DNA of 64,000 bases from Candidatus Zixiibacteriota bacterium. Its GTDB lineage: Bacteria; Zixibacteria; MSB-5A5; GN15; JACZUZ01. Position 1 is the first letter of the stretch. Each line of letters starts with the position of its first letter. The notes under the pieces are model-generated. The model made no database searches and was not told the DNA's origin. It was given only the letters and a program-made list of their open reading frames with translations. Shown here in pieces: positions 18,468-28,171 of this stretch. Location: positions 434,001 to 498,000 of the forward strand of contig JAJRPJ010000010.1 in assembly GCA_024280835.1 (NCBI GenBank), read 5' to 3'. The position numbers were made by a program, and so were the translations under genes.

Positions 18468-19500
18468 ATGGGCTGGATTCCAAATTTCGGCTTTTGACTG
18501 GGTGGATGTCACTATCCCTGGCTGGGTGTTGCTTGTCGTTGGGGCCTGTGTAGTCTTGGCGCTAGCGATTATTCACTGGCGGCTACATCGTTTCACAACC
18601 TCGTCATTGCGCTATTCAGACATTCGGATGATAAAACGTATTGGCTCACCTGGCCGCGGAAAGTACCGCGTTCTGCTACCAATCTTACGCTTGATAGCAG
18701 TTGCGTTGTTGTTCGTCGCTTTGGCGCGTCCTCAGTCTGGTTCACAAGAGCGTGAACTCTCCACCGAAGGAATCGACATTGTCATCGCTCTCGATATCTC
18801 TGGCTCAATGAAAGCCGAGGACTTCCAGCCGTATAATCGTCTCTATGTAGCCAAAGAGGAGATTGAGTCATTCATCTCAAAGCGCGTTAGCGACAGAATC
18901 GGTTTGGTGGTTTTCGCTAGAACCGCTTTCACGCAATGTCCGTTGACCTTAGATTATCAGGTGCTCAAGACGTTCTTGGAGCAAGTGGACTTTGGTATCA
19001 TAGATGACGGCACAGCGATTGGCACAGCGCTTGCCACAGCGGTCAATCGTCTCAAAGACTCTGATGCAAAATCAAAAGTGATTATCCTACTCACCGACGG
19101 AGTCAATAACTCTGGCGAGATTGATCCGCTAACTGCGGCCAAAATTGCCAAAACCTTCGATATGCGAGTGTACACTATCGGGGTCGGACGGCCAGGCAAA
19201 TCGCAATACACTGTCGATGATCCAATATTCGGTAAACGTGTTCTCTATATGGAAAACGAAATTGATGAGGAAGTCCTCATTGAAATAGCCGAGGCGACAG
19301 GTGGCAAGTATTTTCGCGCTCGCTCCGAAGAAGAACTATCAGGAATCTATACCGACATTGACTTGCTCGAAAAAACAGAAGTCAAAGTTAAGCAATACAT
19401 AAATTACAAAGAACTATTCCCGAGTTTCTTATTGTTCGGGTTCATTTTCCTTTTCGCGGAAGCTGTTTTGTCACAGACAATTTTGCGAAAAGTTCCGTAA
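18460..19500 (+). CDS. batA: BatA, VWA-domain membrane protein
   Basis: 346 residues. The start at ATG 18460 is set by a strong AGGAGG (18448-18453), and it overlaps the upstream gene by 8 bases. Hydrophobic helices lie at the N-terminus (VLLVVGACVVLALAI; VLLPILRLIAVALLFVALA) and one at the C-terminus. Between them is a VWA domain with the DISGS metal site (ALDISGSMKAED), the TDG motif (LLTDGVNNSGEID) and a Thr for the third ligand. Bat proteins sit in the inner membrane and have been linked to aerotolerance and envelope stress. BatA and BatB are the paired VWA subunits. Confidence 0.92.
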   Translation: MFRWAGFQISAFDWVDVTIPGWVLLVVGACVVLALAIIHWRLHRFTTSSLRYSDIRMIKRIGSPGRGKYRVLLPILRLIAVALLFVALARPQSGSQERELSTEGIDIVIALDISGSMKAEDFQPYNRLYVAKEEIESFISKRVSDRIGLVVFARTAFTQCPLTLDYQVLKTFLEQVDFGIIDDGTAIGTALATAVNRLKDSDAKSKVIILLTDGVNNSGEIDPLTAAKIAKTFDMRVYTIGVGRPGKSQYTVDDPIFGKRVLYMENEIDEEVLIEIAEATGGKYFRARSEEELSGIYTDIDLLEKTEVKVKQYINYKELFPSFLLFGFIFLFAEAVLSQTILRKVP

Positions 19501-19569
19501 GCTCAGTCTGGGTAGACTTAGTAGAATATTCTAGTATTATTTGATACAGAGTAGAAGTAGAGAAAAAAC

Positions 19570-20682
19570 ATGAGATTTGAAAATACAGACGCGCTTTGGC
19601 TCCTTCTAATCAGTGGGCTGCTCTTGGCGCTCTATTGGTGGGGAATCAGGCGCAAGAAGCGCGATATCGCCAGATTCGGCGACCTAGCGCTAACTTTGGA
19701 TAATCGTGTCGGGGTTTCTTTTGGCCGCCAACTCAGCAAAGGCGCTCTAGTGTCTTTTGCTGCCATCATGATAACTTTGGCGACAGCTCGTTTCCAATGT
19801 GGCACACATCTCGAAGCTGTCAAAACCGAAGGCATTGATATAATCATCGCAGTCGATGTTTCCTATTCGATGTTAGCTGAGGACTTGAAACCAAATCGTC
19901 TGGCGCATGCGGTTCAAGAAGTCCGCGGACTAATTGATTCATTGCAGGGCGATAGAATCGGCTTGGTCGCCTTTGCTGGTGACGCCTTTGTGCAATGCCC
20001 ATTGACAGTTGATTATTCTGCGGCGTCACTATTTCTAACGGCTTTCAATATTGGCCTCATAGACCAACAAGGAACTGCCATCGGCGAGGCCATCAGAGTG
20101 GCAACCAAAGCTTTCGATGTCGAGGATGACAAGCACAAAGCTTTAATTCTCCTGACCGACGGAGAAGACCACGACACCGATCCACTTGGCGCCGCCAAAG
20201 AGGCTGCCGAACAAGGTGTGACTATCTATCCTATAGGAATTGGTTCAGCGCAGGGCGAGCCGATTCCTATTTATGACCAGAACGGCGAGCGCACAGGATT
20301 CATAAAGGACGAAGACGGCAAAGTTGTGTTGAGCCGCCTCGGTGAAGCCACGTTACGAGAAATAGTGGATATTACTGGCGGCAAATATTATCGCGCCACC
20401 CCAGGTGGTTTGGAATTGGGGCAAGTCTTAAACGACATCCGCGGCATGGACAAAAAAGAACTCGGCGGTCAATTAGTGACTCAATATGCCGACCGCTATC
20501 AATGGCCATTATTATTGGGTTTGGCGCTTTTGTTGATTGAGTTTATAATTCCAGAACGTCCTGGTGGACTATGGAACAAGATATTTGCCAGACGTAAAGA
20601 AGGTGAGCCAGAGGGTGACAACGCAAGTTTCAAGAAACTACCCACAGACGAGGAGCAAGAGAACATAAATGTTGAAATCTAA
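19570..20682 (+). CDS. batB: BatB, VWA-domain membrane protein
   Basis: 370 residues, same plan as BatA: two N-terminal membrane helices, a VWA domain with DVSYS (AVDVSYSMLAEDLKPNRL) and LLTDGEDHDTDP, and a C-terminal helix (PLLLGLALLLIEFIIPE) followed by a short charged tail. A 12-bp palindrome, TAGAATATTCTA (19522-19533), lies in the 69-base gap before it. The end overlaps batC by 14 bases. Confidence 0.92.
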   Translation: MRFENTDALWLLLISGLLLALYWWGIRRKKRDIARFGDLALTLDNRVGVSFGRQLSKGALVSFAAIMITLATARFQCGTHLEAVKTEGIDIIIAVDVSYSMLAEDLKPNRLAHAVQEVRGLIDSLQGDRIGLVAFAGDAFVQCPLTVDYSAASLFLTAFNIGLIDQQGTAIGEAIRVATKAFDVEDDKHKALILLTDGEDHDTDPLGAAKEAAEQGVTIYPIGIGSAQGEPIPIYDQNGERTGFIKDEDGKVVLSRLGEATLREIVDITGGKYYRATPGGLELGQVLNDIRGMDKKELGGQLVTQYADRYQWPLLLGLALLLIEFIIPERPGGLWNKIFARRKEGEPEGDNASFKKLPTDEEQENINVEI

Positions 20683-21529
20683 AACTCCAAAAACTCTTAT
20701 TAAGAAAATGGTAACGATTACGTCACTAGCTATATACGCTTTTAGCGCTGTTGGCCTTCTGTTAGTCTCTTCTGCCACTGCTGAAGAAATAGACAAAAAG
20801 CTCATCTCAGAGCAAGCCTATAAGGCCTATCAGGTAGGCAATTACGAACGCGCGTTATCTCTGTACAATAAAATCGGCGAGAAGATGCCAGCGCCCGTGG
20901 CGGAGTTGGAATTTAACAAAGGCGCTGTGCGCTATCGCATGGGAGAATTTGAAGACGCCGCCAAAGATTTTGACAATGCTTTGACCAGTGAAAACCAAGC
21001 CACTACCCAAAACTCTCACTTCAATTTGGGCAATACATATTTCCAAGGCCAGCAATACGACAAAGCTGTCGAACAGTACAAAGAAGCTCTAAAACTCGAT
21101 CCAGCTGATACTGACTCCAAATACAATTTGGAACTCGCGCTGCATCAACTTCAAGAGCAAGAGAAGAAATCCAAAGACGACCAAGACCAAGATCAGGATA
21201 AGGATCAAGAAAAAGACAAAGACAAAGAAAAAGAAAAAGACGAGCAGGACAAAAAAGACCAACAAGATAAGCAGGACAAGCAAGACGAGAACAAAGATCA
21301 AGAAAAGCAGGACGAGCAAAAAAACAAGGACGACGAGAAGAACCAAGAATCGCAGCCCGATTCAACTCAGTCCCAAAATCAACAGAATCAAAAACAACCC
21401 AATGATCCTCAGCAAATGAGCAAAGAGGATGCAGAGAGACTCTTAAACTCTCTCAATGATGAAGAACTGAAACAGCAGCAGCGTAAAATTCTGTTGTCTT
21501 CATATCGGTATGGCGGGAAAAAGTGGTAA
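20669..21529 (+). CDS. batC: BatC, TPR protein with a Lys/Asp/Gln-rich tail
   Basis: 286 residues: signal peptide (cleavage near ATAEE), two to three tetratricopeptide repeats at residues about 50-165 (AYQVGNYERALSLYNKIGEK; FNLGNTYFQGQQYDKAVEQY), then a long low-complexity tail of Lys, Asp, Glu and Gln (about residues 168-250), and a conserved-looking end (LLNSLNDEELKQQQRKILL). The same layout is usual for BatC proteins. It overlaps batB by 14 bases and is followed after 3 bases by batD, so it belongs to the same transcript. Confidence 0.85.
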   Translation: MLKSKTPKTLIKKMVTITSLAIYAFSAVGLLLVSSATAEEIDKKLISEQAYKAYQVGNYERALSLYNKIGEKMPAPVAELEFNKGAVRYRMGEFEDAAKDFDNALTSENQATTQNSHFNLGNTYFQGQQYDKAVEQYKEALKLDPADTDSKYNLELALHQLQEQEKKSKDDQDQDQDKDQEKDKDKEKEKDEQDKKDQQDKQDKQDENKDQEKQDEQKNKDDEKNQESQPDSTQSQNQQNQKQPNDPQQMSKEDAERLLNSLNDEELKQQQRKILLSSYRYGGKKW

Positions 21530-21532
21530 GCT

Positions 21533-23359
21533 TTGAAAGCCTCTAACTCCATAACACGGTATTGCCAGTCCATGACTCTGTGGGCGACAATCTTGTCTAT
21601 GAGCGTAGTATTTCTCGCGGCAGTGGGGCAAAAAGCTCTCGCCGCTGGGCAGGTGTCAGTAACACTGAGTGTTGACCGCACATCGATGTCTATGGGCGAA
21701 ACTGCGACACTGTTAGTGACACTCAAGGGCGCCGACAGAAACTCCCCAGCTCCAGCGCTAAGAAATCTAACAGGGTTCAATATTCTCAACCGCAGTAGCT
21801 CTGTCAATTTCCAAAGTATCAATGGAGTCTCTGAAACCAGTACCAATCTCACCCTGACCATAGCTCCCAAGAAAATTGGCGCTTATGTCATCGGTCCAGC
21901 TGAAGTCACTATAGCTGGCAAACTCTATAAGTCGAATCAATTAGCGGTTGCAGTGACTGCTGAGCAGCCGATCACAGAGGCAGATGCAGGCGGCAAGAAA
22001 AAGGATTTATTCATAGAAGCGACAGTTGATAACGCCAATCCCTATGTTGGCGAGCAAACCCTATTGATTGTTCGTTTCTACCATGCCATCAATTTACTCA
22101 CGCAACCAAGTTATACCGCTCCACAGACAACCGACTTTTGGAGTGAGGTCATCGCTTCTCAGCCCGCCTACTATACAAACGTTGGTGGACGGCGCTATAG
22201 GGTCTGGGAGATTAGAACAGCCCTTTTCCCAACTCGGTCAGGCAAATTGCAAATCGGACGAGCCTTCATCGAGACTCAAATAGCCAACAAACGCAGAGAA
22301 ACAAAATTTGGTTTTGGCTCTTTCTTCAATCGGGGCAAATCAGTGAGTTTACGCACACGACCACTGGAGATTAATGTCAAACCACTACCAACCGCCAACA
22401 AACCGCAAGATTTTTCAGGAGTTGTCGGCTCATATACTCTCACAGCCAGCGCCGACCAATCCACCACAGAGGTCAATTCGCCCGTAACTGTCACTGTGCG
22501 AATCTCTGGTTTAGGAAATATCAAAGTGCTGCCTAGGCCAAAGACACCCACGACAAAAGACTTCCGTATCTATGACGGCTCCTCAGAAGAGACGGTCAGC
22601 AAAGGCAAAAAGGCGCTCGGTGGTGTCAAGACTTTCGAACAGACTTTTATCCCAACTCGGGAAGGCAGGCTCAGTATCCCTGGTGTTGTCTACGACTTCT
22701 TTGATCCGCAAGAGAAGAAATACAAAGTCATACAAACACCAGATATGCCCTTACATGTAGAACCAAGTTCGCAAGCCTTGAACAACTCAACGCAATTCAA
22801 TTTTGGCAATAATGTCAAAGTCGGTTCAGGCATGAGCGCGATTAGATATATCAAAAAAAACGACAATGATTTCACAAAAGTCGGCGAGATATTGCTTTTC
22901 GATAATCTATATTTGGCGATCAATACGCTACCTGTTTTGGCGCTCTTTGGGGCTATACTCTATCGCAGGCGACGTGATAAGTTTGATTCGGATTCAGGCT
23001 ATGCGCGTTCAAGATCAGCAGGTCGTTTAGCAGCCAAACGTCTCAAGCAAGCGCGTTCGTTGGCCTCTGTGGCGCATGCCGAAGAGTTCTTCGGAGAAAT
23101 ACGTTTGGCAATACTCGCATTTGTAGCCGACAAATTGAATGTCTCTCCCCACGGTCTAACCATCGGCGAAGTGACAGAGTTACTTGCCACAGCAGGTTTC
23201 AAAGACGATGAACTAGAAAAGTGTCGCCGTTTGATTCAAAGAGCCGATTATGTTCGCTATTCGTCAGGAGCAATCACCGAAAAAGATATCCAAGGTTCAC
23301 TGGAATTAGCCAATGAAATCCTTATTCGTTTACAGGAGGTAAACCTTGAACGTCTCTAA
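21533..23359 (+). CDS. batD: BatD, large oxygen-tolerance membrane protein
   Basis: 608 residues. Signal peptide near residues 12-38, then several Ig-like repeats of the BatD family (VSVTLSVDRTSMSMGETATL; FIEATVDNANPYVGEQTLLI; YTLTASADQSTTEVNSPVTV), one transmembrane helix near residues 462-478 (YLAINTLPVLALFGAIL) and a cytoplasmic helical domain. The start is TTG 21533; ATG 21572 would also leave a signal peptide. It overlaps batE by 14 bases. This is the full-length BatD of the locus, in contrast to the two short BatD-like genes upstream. Confidence 0.9.
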   Translation: MKASNSITRYCQSMTLWATILSMSVVFLAAVGQKALAAGQVSVTLSVDRTSMSMGETATLLVTLKGADRNSPAPALRNLTGFNILNRSSSVNFQSINGVSETSTNLTLTIAPKKIGAYVIGPAEVTIAGKLYKSNQLAVAVTAEQPITEADAGGKKKDLFIEATVDNANPYVGEQTLLIVRFYHAINLLTQPSYTAPQTTDFWSEVIASQPAYYTNVGGRRYRVWEIRTALFPTRSGKLQIGRAFIETQIANKRRETKFGFGSFFNRGKSVSLRTRPLEINVKPLPTANKPQDFSGVVGSYTLTASADQSTTEVNSPVTVTVRISGLGNIKVLPRPKTPTTKDFRIYDGSSEETVSKGKKALGGVKTFEQTFIPTREGRLSIPGVVYDFFDPQEKKYKVIQTPDMPLHVEPSSQALNNSTQFNFGNNVKVGSGMSAIRYIKKNDNDFTKVGEILLFDNLYLAINTLPVLALFGAILYRRRRDKFDSDSGYARSRSAGRLAAKRLKQARSLASVAHAEEFFGEIRLAILAFVADKLNVSPHGLTIGEVTELLATAGFKDDELEKCRRLIQRADYVRYSSGAITEKDIQGSLELANEILIRLQEVNLERL

Positions 23360-24149
23360 ACCTCCCAAATGTCAAACCCTGATTGGCCGCTTAGCGTTAG
23401 TATGTGGCTTCCTTGTGGCATCCCTTAATTTGATAGGGACGTCTGTCGTAGCGCAAGAGAATCCCAGAGAGCTGTTCGCCCAAGGCAACCTGCAATATGA
23501 CTCCTCACACTATATTGAAGCTATAGCCGCCTACAACCAGATAATCTTTCTCGGACAGGAATCTCCAGAGCTGTATCACAATCTTGGCAATGCCTATTTT
23601 GAATCAGGAGACCTAGGGCATGCGATCCTAAACTATCTTCGCGCTGAGCGTCTTGACCCCTACGATGATGATATTGCCGATAATCTGGCTTTTGCGAGAG
23701 GGTTTGTTTCCTTACAACTTGAAGGTGTCGAACTTAATCCCGCTATCGAATTTTTCGACGGTGTAGCTGGCGGCGCGTCTTTGAACTTTTGGGCTTGGTT
23801 GACCACTGGCGTGATGTTTCTCTTAGTTTGTTTGTTAATCTATCGAATCATTACACGGCAAAGAACAATCGCGCTACAAGCTGGCACAGTTGCGATTATC
23901 ATCGTGTTTGTTGCATTGGCTTCGTTAACAACTTTCAAATACCGCCATGAATTCGCCGCCGATAGGGCAGTGGTGACTCTACCAGATATCCCAGTAACCG
24001 ATCGTCCATCAAGAGACGCCGCAGTTGAGTTCAGGGCGGCCGCAGGACTAGAGGTCGTTATCCGTGAACGCTCAGGTGATTTCGTTTTGGCCCTCTTTGC
24101 AAATAAACGGCAAGGCTGGGTATTACAAAACGCTTTAGAGCGTCTCTAG
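23346..24149 (+). CDS. batE: BatE, TPR and SH3-type membrane protein
   Basis: 267 residues. The TTG start at 23346 is well supported by a perfect AGGAGGT (23334-23340). Signal peptide ending near VVAQ; TPR units at residues about 38-115 (LFAQGNLQYDSSHYIEAIAAY; LYHNLGNAYFESGDLGHAIL); two membrane helices (about residues 150-170 and 180-200); and a C-terminal SH3-like segment (EVVIRERSGDFVLALFANKRQGWV). BatE is the last gene of the Bat locus; a 239-base gap follows. Confidence 0.85.
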   Translation: MNVSKPPKCQTLIGRLALVCGFLVASLNLIGTSVVAQENPRELFAQGNLQYDSSHYIEAIAAYNQIIFLGQESPELYHNLGNAYFESGDLGHAILNYLRAERLDPYDDDIADNLAFARGFVSLQLEGVELNPAIEFFDGVAGGASLNFWAWLTTGVMFLLVCLLIYRIITRQRTIALQAGTVAIIIVFVALASLTTFKYRHEFAADRAVVTLPDIPVTDRPSRDAAVEFRAAAGLEVVIRERSGDFVLALFANKRQGWVLQNALERL

Positions 24150-24388
24150 AACTCATTCTGACGCTGTATGTTACAGTAATGTAAGGGTGGAGGCTTCTAG
24201 GGTCAGCTAGCGATTCTTTACGCTGATTTAGTTGACTGACAGCCGTTTTGCCAATACCGTACGAAGAAGGAATTGGCGTTGAATCAGCTGCGGGGAATTC
24301 ATAAACTGAGATCCGAATCATTCGGCCTTGTGGCCCTGTCGAATTCCCTGATAACTTTTGAAGTAACTATGTTAGCAGTAACACATAT

Positions 24389-25438
24389 ATGACCGCATTA
24401 CTGAAAAAGAAAAGATTCTGGGGAGCGTTAATCGCGATCCTGCTCTTGGCCTATAGCTTCAAAGATGTTCGCTTTGAACATCTAGAACAGCTTTGGAGCA
24501 AGATGAATCCACTATATCTCATCCCTGTCTTGGCGCTCAGCGCTTTGATGCAACTCGGGCGATCAAACCGCTGGCGGATAATCCTTGAGCCCAGCAAGCG
24601 CCTGAAGTTCAAACGCGCCGCGCTTCTTTATGCAACCGCAGCTTCTATCAATTACATCATGCCCGCGCTAACAGGGCAGGTTGGCAGAATGTTGCTGATT
24701 TCAAGAAAAGAGAACCTACCCAAGACGCAGATATTTTCAACCTTCCTCTTGGAAATTGTCTTCGATGCGATGATGCTCCTGACTTTTATTTTCCTGAGTT
24801 CATTCTGGCTAGTCTTTCCATCGGAGTACAGTTCCTACACCTATCTTGTCTTCGGCGCAGCCTTCGTTTTGGTCGCTTTGATGTATGCGCATCTGCTTTT
24901 TCATAAGCGGTTCGATAGATTCATCAAACGCACCTGTCGTTCACGATGGCCAGGTGTCTATATCACAATCAAGCGCTTTTCGGTCAGCTTCAGCCGTGGC
25001 GTCAATGCCCTAAAGTCAACAAAGCACTTAGTGAGATCAATCGCACTCTCGATGTTTATTTGGGGTACGCAGGCCTTTATGATCATTCTCCTCTTCCATG
25101 CCTTTGGCCTAAAACTCTCACCAGCCACGGCTCTAGTGGTGGTCATCGTCAATACTCTTGGTTTGCTTTTCCCGATCACCCCTGGCAACGCTGGAACATT
25201 TGAATTGCTGGTAGTTGCGACTCTATCCACTTTCGGAGTAGCAAAGACCGACGCCGCTCTCTTTGCTCTGGCATTGCATATTATCGATGTAATTCCTATC
25301 CTATTGCTTGCTGCGTGGTTTGTCCGCGTTGAGAAGGTTACAGCGGATGAATTCACTCCTAATGACGAAGAAGTAGAGAGTGTCATTACAGATTTCACCG
25401 ATGACCCAGAATGGGCTGTGGAGGCCGAAAACAAGTGA
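24389..25438 (+). CDS. YbhN/AglD-type integral membrane protein (LPG synthase transmembrane family)
   Basis: 349 residues with about eight hydrophobic helices. It carries motifs of the UPF0104/lysylphosphatidylglycerol-synthase TM family: ALMQLGRSNRWRIIL near residue 50, MPALTGQVGRMLLISRKENLP near residue 90, and PITPGNAGTFELLV near residue 265. Members are flippase-like or involved in lipid and glycan export. The soluble aminoacyl-transfer domain of MprF is absent. The gene overlaps the corA start by four bases (GTGA), so the two are probably translated together. The 239-base gap upstream shows no coding region. Confidence 0.85.
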   Translation: MTALLKKKRFWGALIAILLLAYSFKDVRFEHLEQLWSKMNPLYLIPVLALSALMQLGRSNRWRIILEPSKRLKFKRAALLYATAASINYIMPALTGQVGRMLLISRKENLPKTQIFSTFLLEIVFDAMMLLTFIFLSSFWLVFPSEYSSYTYLVFGAAFVLVALMYAHLLFHKRFDRFIKRTCRSRWPGVYITIKRFSVSFSRGVNALKSTKHLVRSIALSMFIWGTQAFMIILLFHAFGLKLSPATALVVVIVNTLGLLFPITPGNAGTFELLVVATLSTFGVAKTDAALFALALHIIDVIPILLLAAWFVRVEKVTADEFTPNDEEVESVITDFTDDPEWAVEAENK

Positions 25439-26403
25439 TTCGCTATTTCGTACATCGACCAGGACAGAAAACCACGATGGTTCGTGGTGTCGAAGGTATC
25501 GAAGCGCTACTTGCTGAGCCAGATACATTGCTTTGGCTGGATATTCAAGCTCCTGGCAAAGAAGAAGAGCGGCTTTTCAGCGAAGTCTTCAAACTTCATC
25601 CGTTGGTCGTCGAAGATATTTTTGTCGAGAACCAAGTTGCCAAAATGGACGCCTATGGTGATGACCTCTTTAGCGTCTTCAAATTGCTTGATTATCAGGG
25701 CGGTGAAGACGATCTAAAAATTACCGAGGTTGATATCTATGCCTCCAGTAATTTTGTGATCACAATCCACAAACAGGCGCATCGAGTCTTCGAATTCTTA
25801 TTTTCAAAAGTCATGCAAAACGAGCGCATGATGTCTCGGGGCTCGGATTTGTTACTGCATGCTCTAGTTGATGCAGCTATCGATAGTTACAATATCACTC
25901 TAGATGTACTGGAAAGTCAGGTCGACGAAATCGAGGAAACAGTCCTCGAAGAACCTGATGGTGACATAGTACGCTCGATTTTCCGACTAAGACGTCACAT
26001 GGCAATGCTTAAACGTGTAGCTGGTCCGCAAAAAGAATCTCTTCATCGTCTAAGCCGAGGAAACCTCACGCTAGTCTCCGACCGTGCGCAGGTTTACTTC
26101 CGAGATATTTATGATAATGTCAACCGTATTATCGATATAGCTGATAGTAATCGCGAAACACTAAGCGCCGCGCTTGAAGTTTATTTTTCATCAGTCTCAA
26201 CTAAAACCAATGAAGTTATTAAATTCCTGACATTCATAACCGTCCTACTCATGCCGCCAACATTCTTGGCAGGATTGTGGGGTATGAACTTCACCTCAAT
26301 GCCCGAACTAAATTGGGAACACGGCTACTTATTCTTCTGGATAGTTACAATCATAACGACTGCGAGTATGGTAATTTTCTTCAAAAAGAAGAAGTGGTTG
26401 TAG
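25435..26403 (+). CDS. corA: CorA-type magnesium/cobalt transporter
   Basis: 322 residues. The start is GTG 25435, inside the stop of the previous gene. The N-terminal cytoplasmic domain (residues about 1-240) is followed by two membrane helices at the C-terminus, with the selectivity motif GMN (LAGLWGMNF) at the end of the first, and the protein ends in a Lys-rich tail (KKKKWL). CorA proteins form pentameric Mg2+ channels in the inner membrane. The length matches the family. Confidence 0.95.
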   Translation: MIRYFVHRPGQKTTMVRGVEGIEALLAEPDTLLWLDIQAPGKEEERLFSEVFKLHPLVVEDIFVENQVAKMDAYGDDLFSVFKLLDYQGGEDDLKITEVDIYASSNFVITIHKQAHRVFEFLFSKVMQNERMMSRGSDLLLHALVDAAIDSYNITLDVLESQVDEIEETVLEEPDGDIVRSIFRLRRHMAMLKRVAGPQKESLHRLSRGNLTLVSDRAQVYFRDIYDNVNRIIDIADSNRETLSAALEVYFSSVSTKTNEVIKFLTFITVLLMPPTFLAGLWGMNFTSMPELNWEHGYLFFWIVTIITTASMVIFFKKKKWL

Positions 26404-26446
26404 TGACACAATTCATAAGCCGCATAAACCCACGCGAAACCAGCCT

Positions 26447-28171
26447 ATGCGAGACAAAATGACCTCTACCACCCAACTAAAGACTCTGGACAAGCCAAGC
26501 AATCCAACAATGCCCAACACAAATATAAATCCCAAAAAGATGACATCCTCCGAGCGTCTAGTAAAAAAATCTACGCGTATGGGTTACAATCAATTGTATC
26601 TCAACTATATGCAGAACCCAAAAGTCGTACGCGATCTCTATCCAACTACCAGCGCTGAGTCTGTTGCCAAGTCGATTGACAGTCACAGCTATGACCGCGA
26701 AGCGCTTTCGGAGCTTTTGTTGAAGCAAAATAGGATTTACAAAGCCAAACCAAAGGCCCTAGAAAATATCCAGCGTCTAGCTGAGCCAGATTCATTGGTT
26801 GTCTTTGCAGGACAACAGGCAGGACTCTTTGGTGGCCCTTTGCTCGGATTCTACAAAGCCATCTGGGCGGTCAAACGCGCCGCGGAACTTTCTGAAAAAC
26901 TGAATCGCCCTGTCATTCCCATGTTTTGGATTGCCGCTGACGACCATGACTTTGAGGAAATAAATCACACCTACACCTTCGATGTCCTTGGTGAACCAGT
27001 CCAGCGTAGCTATTACCGAGTTGAAAACGAAGGCCAGCCCGCCTATGAATTGAAATTCACCGACGAACAACTATTTGAAGAATTGAAAACTTCGCTCGTT
27101 GACTCATTGGGCCAAACTGATTTTACCGAAGACTTGCTTTCGCGTTTGTTCGACGCCTACCATACAGGCACAGACTTTGTTACCGCCTTCGGTAAGTTCT
27201 TCACAGATGCAATGCCCGATATAGGATTAGTCATCTTCTCTCCAGGTGACACAGATTTCAAACGACTAGGTGGAACCTTTTTCCAGCAAACATTGGATAA
27301 GCACGCAGAACTAAAAACAGCGCTCAAGAACGCCAACAGTGACATACTTGAAGCTGGATACCACTTGCAAGTTCAAAAAGAGGAAAGCGCCTGCCATCTA
27401 TTCTTGTTAGATCCAGATAGAAAAGCAATTCACACAGACGGTGAAGCCTACCGCATTGGAGAGAAGACCTATACACGCGAACAACTTCAAACTCTGACAC
27501 AAAACGAATCCGCTCGTTTCTCTCCCGATGTTCTAACTCGGCCAGTTCTGGCGGCTTCGATGTTTCCAGTCGTTGAGCAGGGTGGAGGGCCATCGGAAGT
27601 CGCCTACTTCGCGCAACTCTGGAGGCTATTCGAAATCTATGAAACTCCAGTCCCACTTTTCAGCGGTCGAGTCAGTGTGACACTTGTTGAAAAACGTTTT
27701 GAGAAATTGATGCGCAAACACGACCTGAACTTCATTGATTTTTGTGGCGATATAGAGCAGGTAATCAACATAGCTCTTGGTAAATCATTCCCAGATAATC
27801 TCGAAGAGAGATTCGCAAAATTGAAAGACAGCGTGAAATCGGATTTCAATGAACTTTCCGAACAAGTCATTGCATTCGACAAAACACTCGCGGCTAATTC
27901 TGGGCAGATTCTCGGGAAAATCGAACACGCGATCTCAGTCTTTGAAAAGAAAACTTTCGCCTCACACAAACGAAAAATGGCCGATGAACGCGCCGCGCTT
28001 TATCGCGCTGGCAACTCTCTATTTCCACGGCATGGCCTGCAAGAGCGTACATTAAGCGTAGTCTATTATCTCTCTCGCTACGGTTATGCCATAATGGACT
28101 ATATTGACAAGTCAGTGGAACTTGATACCGCTAACCACCAATTGCTGTTTCTTTCGGAGATTGATAACTAA
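26447..28171 (+). CDS. bshC: BshC, putative cysteine-adding enzyme of bacillithiol biosynthesis
   Basis: 574 residues. The hallmark segment FAGQQAGLFGGPLLGFYKA near residue 122 and the following VIPMFWIAADDHDFEEI identify BshC. The length is near the family range, with an N-terminal extension of about 40 residues; a start at Met 26459 or later is possible. BshC completes bacillithiol synthesis by joining Cys to GlcN-malate. It overlaps bshA by one base, and bshB1 follows, so all three genes of the pathway are together. Confidence 0.93.
   Translation: MRDKMTSTTQLKTLDKPSNPTMPNTNINPKKMTSSERLVKKSTRMGYNQLYLNYMQNPKVVRDLYPTTSAESVAKSIDSHSYDREALSELLLKQNRIYKAKPKALENIQRLAEPDSLVVFAGQQAGLFGGPLLGFYKAIWAVKRAAELSEKLNRPVIPMFWIAADDHDFEEINHTYTFDVLGEPVQRSYYRVENEGQPAYELKFTDEQLFEELKTSLVDSLGQTDFTEDLLSRLFDAYHTGTDFVTAFGKFFTDAMPDIGLVIFSPGDTDFKRLGGTFFQQTLDKHAELKTALKNANSDILEAGYHLQVQKEESACHLFLLDPDRKAIHTDGEAYRIGEKTYTREQLQTLTQNESARFSPDVLTRPVLAASMFPVVEQGGGPSEVAYFAQLWRLFEIYETPVPLFSGRVSVTLVEKRFEKLMRKHDLNFIDFCGDIEQVINIALGKSFPDNLEERFAKLKDSVKSDFNELSEQVIAFDKTLAANSGQILGKIEHAISVFEKKTFASHKRKMADERAALYRAGNSLFPRHGLQERTLSVVYYLSRYGYAIMDYIDKSVELDTANHQLLFLSEIDN

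Noticed and set aside
21170-21420. Tandem repeat or CRISPR-like array in batC
   Set aside because: The repetition is coding low complexity (Lys, Asp, Gln) without regular unit and spacer; such a tail is normal in BatC.
24150-24388. Possible small gene in the gap after batE, including a minus-strand frame 24058-24321
   Set aside because: The minus frame overlaps batE and has no motif; no tRNA, terminator with T-run or other clear element was seen in this 239-base gap.
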